NCBI GenBank assembly: GCA_030039755.1 | Contig: JASHUY010000074.1 | Span: 1 to 64,000, forward strand | Reading direction: 5' to 3' | From: Acidimicrobiales bacterium | Lineage (GTDB): Bacteria; Actinomycetota; Acidimicrobiia; Acidimicrobiales; RAAP-2 | DNA: 64,000 nt | Shown: positions 8,388 through 16,742 of the stretch, piece after piece | Numbering within the stretch: position 1 is the stretch's first letter | Layout of the letters: each line of letters begins with the position of its first letter | Translations under genes and position numbers: made by a program | Notes under the pieces: generated by a model | Told to the model about the DNA's origin: nothing | Database searches by the model: none | Seen by the model: the letters and a program-made list of their open reading frames with translations, nothing else

Positions 8388-10295
8388 TCAGGACCCGCTG
8401 AGGTACCACAGCTGGGGGGTCATGTCCCCGGCGACGGGGTTCTGGGGGAGCGCGCCGTGCAGGTTCTTCTTGATCACCGAGATCTCGTAGTAGATGTTCG
8501 GGATCCACAGGTTCGGGTTGACCTGCTCGACGTACTTCTCGTACTTGTAGAGCAGGCTCGTGGCCTGGCTGGCCGGCGCCGTGCGGATCGCCTGGATGAG
8601 CTTGTCGAGTGTCGCGGAGTACGGCGCGTTGCCCTCGTACAGGGCGATGCCGGTGCCGAAGGCCGGGCCCCCGTCCGGGAAGGTGCCCGGGTCCCAGTAG
8701 TACGCGGTCTCGTAGTCGATGAGCGACCACTTGCAGGGGCTCCCCGCCTTGCACGGGGCAAGGATCGCCCCGATGCCGTTGTTGGTGAGGCCGCGGAGTG
8801 TCCACTTGATGCCGGCGGTGCTCATCGAGGACTGGATCGCCTGCATCATCTTGTCGATCTCGGGGAAGCCCGTCGGCTCGATGGCGATGAGCGAGAGCGG
8901 CATGCCCTTCGTGATGCCGGGGCCGCACTTGGACGGGTCTGCGCAGGTGGTCTGGCCTGTCGGCACGACCTTCCAGCCGTGGCTCTTCAGGAGCGCGATG
9001 GCCTTCGACGGGTCGTAGGGGTACGTCGCCTTCTTCTCGGTCGGGCTCGCGTAGCTCGTGAACGGCTCGGTCGGGACCGGCCCGTACGTCGGGTACGCGT
9101 AGCCCCCGTAGATGGTGTCGATGAGCTGCGGCTGGTTGATCAGCTCCTGCATGGCGACACGCACGTACTGCTGCTTCATGAACGGCGCGGCCGAGGGGTC
9201 CGTGTAGTTCACGTACAGGTAGTTGACCCCCCAGATGGGCCAGGGCTCGATCTCGTACCCCTCGCCCTTCAGCCTCGAGATCTCGGGGATGCTTGTGTTC
9301 GAGATGAACCCGTAGTCGACGCCCCCCGTGAGCAGCGCGTCGTTCTCTGCGGCGTAGCTCGTGTAGGGCAGCTCCACCAGCTTCGCGATGTGCGGCTTCG
9401 GGCCGAAGTACTTGCTGTTCGGCGCGAAGGTGAACTCGCCCGAGGAGCTGTTGCTGACGAGGCGGAACGGACCGTCGACCACCTTCCAGAGAGGACTCGA
9501 GGAATAACCGGCGGTTGTGTTCGACTGCGAATTGAGGAACTTGTAGACGGCTTCCGCGCCCTTCGTCGTGGTGTCGTCGTTGCCGACCTTGCCGGACATC
9601 GAGGTCTTGTCCCAGGCTTGCTGGGGCATGGGCGTGATCTCGGCCAGCGCCGTTCCGGTGAACCACTCCGGGTTGTACGACGCGGTCAGATGGAGGACGA
9701 CGGTCTGCGCGTTCGGGTAGTCGGCGCTCTTCAGGTCTGTGGGGAACGTGCCCGGGACGTAAGGCCCGTAGTTCGCCTTGTTGGCTTCCAGCATGTTGAT
9801 CCAGAACTCGACGTCGCGCGAGGTGATCGGCGCACCTGTCGACCACTCCATTCCCGTCTTCAGGTGGATCGTGACCGTCCGGTCGTTGTCGCTGTACACG
9901 GGCGCGCTCGCCATGCTGAGTGTGGGGTTGATGTCCAGGGTGTCGCCCTTCCCGAACCAGTAGAGCGGCTCGTAGAGCAGGTTCTGGAGCAAGGCCGTGT
10001 TGTTCGTGCTGTAGTCGGCGAGGGGGTACAGGGGGAAGATGTAGACGGGTGCGGAACCGGGCTCCTCGGCGAAGGTCACCGTGCCCCCCTTGGTCGCATT
10101 GGCCGCCTTGGCGCTGCCCGCCGAGGTGGGCGTCGCCCCCGTGCTCGGCCCGAGCAGCAACCAGACGGTCGCGGCGAGGCCGAGGACCGCCCCCCGTCTC
10201 GCCGCGTGCCTGGCGCTCCGACCGAACACCCGACCGGACAGCAGCTTGGCTGCGTCGCCAAGGCGGGATGACCGAGTTGCCCTCGCTGCAGGCAT
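8388..10295 (-). CDS. ABC transporter substrate-binding protein, family 5 (peptide/nickel type)
   Basis: Signal-like N-terminus then NNTALLQNLLYEPLYWFGKGDTL, GMEWSTGAPITSRDVEFWINML. Confidence 0.85.
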   Translation of the reverse strand: MPAARATRSSRLGDAAKLLSGRVFGRSARHAARRGAVLGLAATVWLLLGPSTGATPTSAGSAKAANATKGGTVTFAEEPGSAPVYIFPLYPLADYSTNNTALLQNLLYEPLYWFGKGDTLDINPTLSMASAPVYSDNDRTVTIHLKTGMEWSTGAPITSRDVEFWINMLEANKANYGPYVPGTFPTDLKSADYPNAQTVVLHLTASYNPEWFTGTALAEITPMPQQAWDKTSMSGKVGNDDTTTKGAEAVYKFLNSQSNTTAGYSSSPLWKVVDGPFRLVSNSSSGEFTFAPNSKYFGPKPHIAKLVELPYTSYAAENDALLTGGVDYGFISNTSIPEISRLKGEGYEIEPWPIWGVNYLYVNYTDPSAAPFMKQQYVRVAMQELINQPQLIDTIYGGYAYPTYGPVPTEPFTSYASPTEKKATYPYDPSKAIALLKSHGWKVVPTGQTTCADPSKCGPGITKGMPLSLIAIEPTGFPEIDKMMQAIQSSMSTAGIKWTLRGLTNNGIGAILAPCKAGSPCKWSLIDYETAYYWDPGTFPDGGPAFGTGIALYEGNAPYSATLDKLIQAIRTAPASQATSLLYKYEKYVEQVNPNLWIPNIYYEISVIKKNLHGALPQNPVAGDMTPQLWYLSGS

Positions 10296-10564
10296 GCCTG
10301 TCGTCCTTTCCGGTCAGAGGCGTTCGAGAACGACGGGCCGCACGATGCAGGAAGGCACGCCCGGACGTGGGCACGCCCCTCCGTCGGACTCCTGCCTCTG
10401 GCACCCCCCGTCACTCGGGCCGAACGATCGAATCGGCTCCGAGACAATGTGTCCTGTCGGTTGGTTAACTTACCGCGGCAGATTTCGATTTCAAGCCCGA
10501 GCGGAACCCGACCCACGAGCCCCGGAGGCCGGGAGCCGCCACTCGAGCCCTCCGCCGCGCGGCG

Positions 10565-11782
10565 TCACGGGGCGTCGGGCCTCTCGCCTGCAGCGAGCGC
10601 GACCGCCGACGACGCGAGCGCGGTGGCGCCGATCACGAGCGCGCGCTCGTCGACGGTGAACGCGGGGCTGTGGTGGAAGCGGACGACGCCGTCGTCGGGC
10701 GCGGCGCCCACCATCAGGTAGCAGCCCGGCACCGCGTCGAGGAGGACGGAGATGTCGTCCGAGGCGGGCACCGGCGCATCCATCTCCGTGACCGTGGCGT
10801 CCGGGCAAGCCTGCCGGGTGGCCGCGAGCACCGCCGCGGTCACGCCGGGGTCGTTGCGGACCGGCCCCGTGCCGTACTCGACGGACAACGAAGCCGAGAC
10901 GCCGAAGTCGTCCCCCACGTCCGCGACGAGAGAGGTCAGCCGACGCATCGACTCTTCGAGATCGCGCCGGTCGAACCACCGCAGCGTGGCGCACAGCTCC
11001 GCCCGCGTCGGCACCACGTTGAACGCCGTGCCCGCCGCGATCAGGCCTGGGCTGCAGACGGCGTCCGTGCCGTCGAGGTGCATGCCCTCCACGACCGTGT
11101 GCAGCCGGACGGCGATCGTGGACGCTGCCAGGACGACGTTGCCCTGACGCGGTTGCATCGCGCCGTGCCCCCCGGTGCTCGTGATCGAGATGCGCAGGCC
11201 GTGCGCACCGGCCATGCTCAGCCCCGGCCTGGTGAGCACCGTCCCGGTGGGCGCGGAGCTCACCACGTGCAACCCGACCACGGCAACCGGGTCCACGCCG
11301 GCGAGCAGCCCGCCGTCCACCATCGCCTGGGCCCCCGAGACGCGCTCCTCAGCCGGTTGGAACACGAACAGGAACCTTCCCGGGAGGTCCTCTGCGGTGG
11401 CGGCCAGCGCAGCCGCGACCTCGAGGAGGATGGCCGTGTGAGCGTCGTGACCGCACGCGTGCATGCATCCGGGCGCCTGCGAGGAGAACGCGAGACCGGT
11501 CTCCTCCTCGACCGGGAGCGCGTCGATGTCCGCTCGCAGGAGGACCGTGCCGCCCGGCCGCTCCCCGTCCACGACCGCCACCGCGCCCGTGGGCGTCGGG
11601 CAGGGCAGGAGGGTCGCACCGCACGCCGCGAGCTCGCCGCGCACGAACTGCGAGGTCCGCCGCTCCTCGAAGGAGAGCTCGGGGTGCGCATGCAGGTCCC
11701 GTCGCACGTCGACCATGCGATCGACGTTCCGGGCGATCTGGTCACGGACGTGCGTGCCGGCTGCGGCGATGCGACGTGTCAC
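10565..11782 (-). CDS. M20-family amidohydrolase (hippurate/IAA-amino acid hydrolase type)
   Basis: DLHAHPELSFEERRTSQFV; GCMHACGHDAHTAILL; VVGLHV. Confidence 0.9.
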   Translation of the reverse strand: MTRRIAAAGTHVRDQIARNVDRMVDVRRDLHAHPELSFEERRTSQFVRGELAACGATLLPCPTPTGAVAVVDGERPGGTVLLRADIDALPVEEETGLAFSSQAPGCMHACGHDAHTAILLEVAAALAATAEDLPGRFLFVFQPAEERVSGAQAMVDGGLLAGVDPVAVVGLHVVSSAPTGTVLTRPGLSMAGAHGLRISITSTGGHGAMQPRQGNVVLAASTIAVRLHTVVEGMHLDGTDAVCSPGLIAAGTAFNVVPTRAELCATLRWFDRRDLEESMRRLTSLVADVGDDFGVSASLSVEYGTGPVRNDPGVTAAVLAATRQACPDATVTEMDAPVPASDDISVLLDAVPGCYLMVGAAPDDGVVRFHHSPAFTVDERALVIGATALASSAVALAAGERPDAP

Positions 11783-11803
11783 CTGGTCATGCCCTCCTGC
11801 CGT

Positions 11804-12736
11804 TCACTCTTGCGCGAACTCGAAGCCGAAGCGGCCCTTCACGCAGAGATTGCCGCTCGTCACGTCGTGATCGAGCGGGGAGGTGACCTTCACGATGCGG
11901 TTGTCCTGCACGTGCAGCTCGAGGTTGCAGCCGACGCCGCAGTACGGGCAGACGGTCCGGGTGACCTCCTGGCGGCTCTCGTCCCAATCGCCTCGCGCAC
12001 GGAGGTCGTGCTCGCTCACGAACATGAGCGCCCCGGTCGGGCAGACCCCGATGCAGTTGCCGCAGTACACGCAGGCAGAGTCGGGCAGCGCCGCGTCGAA
12101 CTCCGTCGAGATCCGGGCGTCGAACCCGCGGCCGGCCACCGCGATCGCGAAGGTGTTCTGCGCCTCCTCGCCGCACGCCTCGACGCACTTGTAGCAGAGG
12201 ATGCACTTTGCATAGTCGCGCACGTACTGGTCGTTGTCGCGCTTCACCGGCTGCGCCACGGTGGCCGCCGCACCGACCGCGGGGGCCTCGTGGTGGCCGG
12301 CGTGGGCGTGGTCCCGGTCAGCCGCCCGTGCCGCCGGACCGTGCCGCTCGGGGCGTGCGCCGTACTGCTCGATCCAGCGGTGGACGTCGCTCCCGGCGGT
12401 CGAGAGGTCGACGGAGGAGGCCAGCAGCTCGAGCACCATGCGGCGGCTGGTGCGGACGCGCTCGGAGTCCGTCCGCACCACCATGCCCGCGGCCACCGGG
12501 CGCGAGCACGACGGCACCAACGCGCGGGAGCCGTCCACCTCGACGACGCACACCCGGCACACGTTCACCGGCGCCAGCGTCTCGAGGTAGCAGAGGGTGG
12601 GCACCTCGATGCCGCGAGCCCGGCACGCCTGGAGGATCGTGGTCCCCTCCGGGGCGATGACCGGGTCGCCGTCGACGGTCAGCTCCACGCTCCGCCGCAA
12701 GGCGACCGGGGCCGGGGCCGGTGCCACCGTGTTCAC
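11804..12736 (-). CDS. formate dehydrogenase electron-transfer subunit: [2Fe-2S] + 4Fe-4S ferredoxin (HoxU-like) with C-terminal MopB N-terminal [4Fe-4S] domain
   Basis: MNTVAPAPAP..CRVCVVEVDG; CILCYKCVEAC; CVYCGNCIGVCPTGAL; ends CPYCGVGCNLELHVQDNRIVKVTSPLDHDVTSGNLCVKGRFGFEFAQE. GTG start overlaps upstream stop (GTGA), SD present. Start refined from ORF 11804..14533. Confidence 0.88.
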   Translation of the reverse strand: MNTVAPAPAPVALRRSVELTVDGDPVIAPEGTTILQACRARGIEVPTLCYLETLAPVNVCRVCVVEVDGSRALVPSCSRPVAAGMVVRTDSERVRTSRRMVLELLASSVDLSTAGSDVHRWIEQYGARPERHGPAARAADRDHAHAGHHEAPAVGAAATVAQPVKRDNDQYVRDYAKCILCYKCVEACGEEAQNTFAIAVAGRGFDARISTEFDAALPDSACVYCGNCIGVCPTGALMFVSEHDLRARGDWDESRQEVTRTVCPYCGVGCNLELHVQDNRIVKVTSPLDHDVTSGNLCVKGRFGFEFAQE

Positions 12737-14616
12737 GGTCTCCTCCCGTTCCCCGCCCCCGCACCGGTCGCCACCAGGCCCCGCCGGACGGCGGACATCA
12801 CGACGCTGCTCGCCGTCTGCCCGAGCCCGCAGATCGAGGCGTCGCGCATCACCTGGTCGACGTCGTCCAGGATCGCCAGCTCGTCGGCGATCGAGCCGAT
12901 CGGCCTTCCCGCGGCGAGGCGGCCGAGGACCTCCTCCTGGCGCTGGGTGCCGATCCGGCACGGCACGCACTGCCCGCAGGACTCGTCGCGGAAGAACCGC
13001 GCGACGCGGCCGACGAAGGCGGTCATGTCGACGGTGTCGTCCAGCACCACCATCACGCCGGATCCGAGCGTCGTGCCGGCGGCCCGGGCCCCCTCGAAGG
13101 AAAGCGGCAGGTCGAGCTCGTCGGGCCCGACGAAGCTGCCCGCGGCCCCGCCGAGCAGCACCGCCCTCAGCGGGCGGCCCTCGGCCACCCCGCCCGCGAG
13201 GTCCAGCAGGGCGCCGAGGGCGGTCCCCATCGGCACCTCGTAGAGCCCGCGGCGCGCGACGCGGCCCGACACGCAGAACAGCCTGGTGCCCGTCGAGTCC
13301 GGCGTCCCGAGCGCGGCGTACCCGGAACCTCCCATCGAGAGGACCTCGAGCACGGAGAGCAGGGTCTCGACGTTGTTCACCCCGGTCGGCTTGTCGAAGA
13401 GCCCGCGGTCCACCGGGTAGGGAGGCTTGTTGCGAGGCTCGGGCCGGCGACCCTCGATGGAGTTGAACAGCGCCGTCTCCTCCCCGGCGATGTACGCGCC
13501 CGCGCCGCGCCGCACCTCGAGGTCGAAGCCGATCCCCGAGCCCATGACGTCCTCGCCGAGAAGGCCCCGCTTCCTCGCCTCGGCCGCTGCGTGCTCGAGG
13601 CGTGCCGCGGCCACCGGGTACTCGCCCCGCAGGTACACGAACCCCTTCTGCGCACCCGTGGTGACACCGGCCACGGTCAGCGCCTCGACGAGCGCGTACG
13701 GGTCGTGGTCGAGCAGGACACGGTCCTTGAAGGTGCCCGGCTCGGACTCGTCGGCGTTGGCGACGAAGTAGTGGGGGCGCACCGGGTTGCGCGCGACCGC
13801 CTCCCATTTGGCACCCGTCGGGAAGGCGGCGCCGCCCCGCCCGAGCAGCTTGGCGTCCTTCAGCTCGGCGATCACGCCCGCCGGCCCGAGTTCGAGCGCC
13901 CGGCGGAGGCCCTGGTACCCGCCGGCCGCCCGGTACGCGTCGAGCGACGAGGGGTCCACCCGGCCCACCCGGCGCAGCAGCCGGGTGTCCTCCGCGCCGG
14001 CCTGGGGAACGAGCGCGAGGGGGACGGGCAGCTCGGCGAGCTCCAGGCCGGGACCGAGGGAAGCCAGCCGGTCCATGTCGCCGGCGGCGAACGGCGCGAG
14101 CGTTCCCCGACCGCCGTGCTCGCCGGCCACCTGGACGAGCGCCGCCGAGCCGTGCTCGCAGTGGCCGAGGCACGGGCTCGGCCGCCAGGTGACGGTCGTC
14201 CCCGACCCGGCCGGCCCGTGGCGCCGGGCCAGCTCCTCGGCCGGGTCCCCGCCGGAGGCCGCGAGGCACGCCACGTCGTCGCACACGTGCACCACGACGG
14301 GCGGCCCGGGTTCGAAGGTGAACAGCGCGTACGCGCTCGCCACCCCGAACGCCTCGGCCGGCGGCAGGTCGAGCCGGGTGCAGAGGTAGCCGAGGGCGGC
14401 CGGGCCGATCGAGCCGACCCGCTCCTGGACGGCGTGCAGCGCGGGGAGCAGGAGGTTGCGCCGGCTGCGGGCGAGCGCCGTCCCGCCGATGGCGACGTGC
14501 CCGTCGAGCGCCGTGCGCGTCCCGCCGAACCAACCCGATTCCGGCGGGCCGAGGACGGAATCGACGGCAAGTCGCTCGTCCGCGCTCGGGGTCGCCTCGG
14601 TCGTGGAGAGGTCCAT
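12733..14616 (-). CDS. NuoE-NuoF fusion (HoxF-like) NADH-binding/FMN diaphorase subunit of formate dehydrogenase
   Basis: N-terminal NuoE-like CDDVACLAASGG..CLGHCEHGSA; NuoF GRGGAAFPTGAKWEAVARNPVRPHYFVANADESEPGTFKDR; CGQCVPCRIGTQR. Confidence 0.92.
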   Translation of the reverse strand: MDLSTTEATPSADERLAVDSVLGPPESGWFGGTRTALDGHVAIGGTALARSRRNLLLPALHAVQERVGSIGPAALGYLCTRLDLPPAEAFGVASAYALFTFEPGPPVVVHVCDDVACLAASGGDPAEELARRHGPAGSGTTVTWRPSPCLGHCEHGSAALVQVAGEHGGRGTLAPFAAGDMDRLASLGPGLELAELPVPLALVPQAGAEDTRLLRRVGRVDPSSLDAYRAAGGYQGLRRALELGPAGVIAELKDAKLLGRGGAAFPTGAKWEAVARNPVRPHYFVANADESEPGTFKDRVLLDHDPYALVEALTVAGVTTGAQKGFVYLRGEYPVAAARLEHAAAEARKRGLLGEDVMGSGIGFDLEVRRGAGAYIAGEETALFNSIEGRRPEPRNKPPYPVDRGLFDKPTGVNNVETLLSVLEVLSMGGSGYAALGTPDSTGTRLFCVSGRVARRGLYEVPMGTALGALLDLAGGVAEGRPLRAVLLGGAAGSFVGPDELDLPLSFEGARAAGTTLGSGVMVVLDDTVDMTAFVGRVARFFRDESCGQCVPCRIGTQRQEEVLGRLAAGRPIGSIADELAILDDVDQVMRDASICGLGQTASSVVMSAVRRGLVATGAGAGNGRRP

Positions 14617-14627
14617 CAGCCCGGCGC

Positions 14628-14672
14628 GAGCTTACGCCGGCACGGCCCGCGGGAGCTTACGCCGGCACGGCC
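14628..14672. repeat. 20-bp direct duplication GAGCTTACGCCGGCACGGCC, 25-bp period
   Basis: Two exact copies; one carries the 3' end and stop of fdhA. Confidence 0.9.
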
Positions 14673-16573
14673 TGCGCCTCGAGGGCGCCGGGCAGCCGCT
14701 CGACGCGGACCGCCGTCGCCTTGAACTCGGCCGTGCCCGACTTGGGGTCCCAGCTGTCGAGGGTGAGGACGTTCGTCTCGGCCTGGTCGGGAAAGTGCAG
14801 GGTCATGAACGCGAGGCCCGGCCGCAACGACCGGTCGAGGTGGACGGGCACGGTGATCGAGCCGCGCCGGGAGCTCACCTGCACCGTCTCACCCTCCGCC
14901 ACGCCGAGGCCCGCCATGTCCTCGGGGGAGAGGTCGAGGGTCTCGGGCCGCCGGAGGGGAGAGGCGTAGCCGCCGGTCTGGACACCCGTGTTGAAGGAGT
15001 CGAGCCGGCGACCCGTGGTGAGCCGCACCGGGAACTCGTCGCTCAGCTCGTCGAGCGGCGGCTCGAACTCCACCGGGCTGAACGGGGCGGCGGCGCCCCG
15101 CTCGGCAGGGTCCTCCTCCCAGAGCCGGGCGTGGAGGAACTGGGTGCCGGGATGGTCCTCGGTCGGGCACGGCCACTGGATCCCCCCCATCGCCTCGAGC
15201 CGGTCGTAACGCATCCCGGCGTGCATGGGAGAGAGGCTGCGGCACTCGTCCCATACCTCCTCGGCGCTCGGTTGGCCCCAGTCGTGGCCCAGGCGCCGGG
15301 CGACCTCGCAGATGATGTCGATGTCGTCGCGGGCCTCCCCGGGCGGGCGGCGCGCCGGGCGGAGCCGCTGGACCCGACGCTCGCTCGAGGTGACCGTGCC
15401 CTCGGACTCGAAGGAGGCGACGGCGGCCGGCAGCACCACGTCGGCGAGCTGCGCGGTCTTCGTGAGGAAGATGTCCTGGACGACGAGGTGGTCGAGCTCC
15501 CCGAGCAGCCGGACGGTCCGGTGCTTGTCGGCCTCCGACTGGGCGGGGTTCTCGCCGAGGACGTAGAGCGCCCGCAGCTCTGTGCGTTCGATCGCGTCGA
15601 ACATCTGGGCGAGGTGCCAGCCCGGCCCGCGTGGGACGGCCACCCCCCACCGGGCTTCGAACCGGGCGCGGACGGCGTCGTCCGCGACGTCCTGGAACCC
15701 CGGGAACTTGTTGGGCAGGGCGCCCATGTCCCCGCCGCCCTGGACGTTGTTCTGCCCCCGGAGCGGGACCAGCCCCGAGCCGAATCGCCCGACGTGCCCC
15801 GTCAGCAGCGCGAGGTTGCACAGCGCGAGGACGTTGTCGGTGGCGGTGTGGTGCTCGGTGATCCCCAGGGTCCAGCACAGCTGCGCGCGCCCCGCCCGCC
15901 CGTAGTCGTGCGCGAGGTCGGCGATGAGGTCGCCCGGCACCCGGGTGAGGCGCTCCCCCTCGGCAAGGGTGAACGGCTCGACGGAGGCGGCGTACTCCTC
16001 GAACCCCGAGGTCGCCCGCCTCACGAACTCGGTGTTCACGAGACCGGCGTGGATGATCTCCCGGGCCACGGCGTTGGCCAGGGCGATGTCCGACCCGACG
16101 TCGATGCCGAGCCAGACGTCCGCCCACTGCGCCGAGGTCGTGCGGCGAGGGTCGACGACGTACATCTTCGCCCCGCGCCGGAGCCCCTTCAGTAGGTGGT
16201 GGAAGAAGATGGGGTGCGCCTCGCGCGCGTTCGACCCCCACAGGACGACGAGGTCCGTCTGCTCGATCTCCTCGTAGGAGCTGGTGCCGCCCCCGGCACC
16301 GAACACTGCCGCCAGACCGGCGACGCTGGGAGCGTGTCAGGTGCGGTTGCAGGAGTCGATGTTGTTCGACCCCATGACCGAGCGCGTGAGCTTCTGGGCG
16401 AGGTAGTTCACCTCGTTGCTCGACTTCGAGCAGCTGAACATGCCGTACTCGCTGCCGCGGTGGAGCGCGAAGCCTGCGGCGGCGCGGTCGAGGGCTTCGT
16501 CCCAGGTGGCGGGGCGGAGCGCGCCGCCCTCTCGGACGAGCGGCTGAGTCAGGCGGGCGTAGTGGCGGGGCAT
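14657..16573 (-). CDS. fdhA: selenocysteine-containing formate dehydrogenase catalytic subunit (MopB domain), UGA=Sec at 16337-16339
   Basis: Same-frame ORFs 16337..17236 and 14657..16306 join through one TGA: MPRHYARLTQPLVREGGALRPATWDEALDRAAAG..GSNNIDSCNRT-U-HAPSVAGLAAVFGAGGGTSSYEEIEQTDLVVLWGSNAREAHPI. AAAGGAGG Shine-Dalgarno before ATG at 16573. Confidence 0.92.
16302..16339 (-). promoter_or_regulatory. candidate bacterial SECIS element
   Basis: UGA-CACGCUCCCAGC-GUCGCC-GGUCU-GGCGGC-A-GUGUU: 6-bp apical stem (one U.G wobble), GGUCU loop 18 nt after UGA, possible lower stem GACAC/GUGUU. Confidence 0.75.
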
Positions 16574-16742
16574 CGCGTCCTCCTTTCCCGGTGTCGGCCA
16601 CCGAGAACGCGCACCTGACGTTACCGCGTGGAATTGTCGCCTCGGGGCACGCTTCCGAGCTCCCGAACGCCTGCGGCCAGGGGGTGCCCGAGCCGTTGAT
16701 CTGCGTGTTCGGGTGGCGATCCGGCTGTAGCGTCGGTGGGGC

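Noticed and set aside
11804-11806. Second in-frame TGA as another selenocysteine: the HoxU-like gene and the M20 amidase share a frame across it
   Set aside because: The upstream protein ends naturally after the MopB Fe-S domain and the amidase has its own GTG start; no Sec family context or SECIS-like hairpin noted
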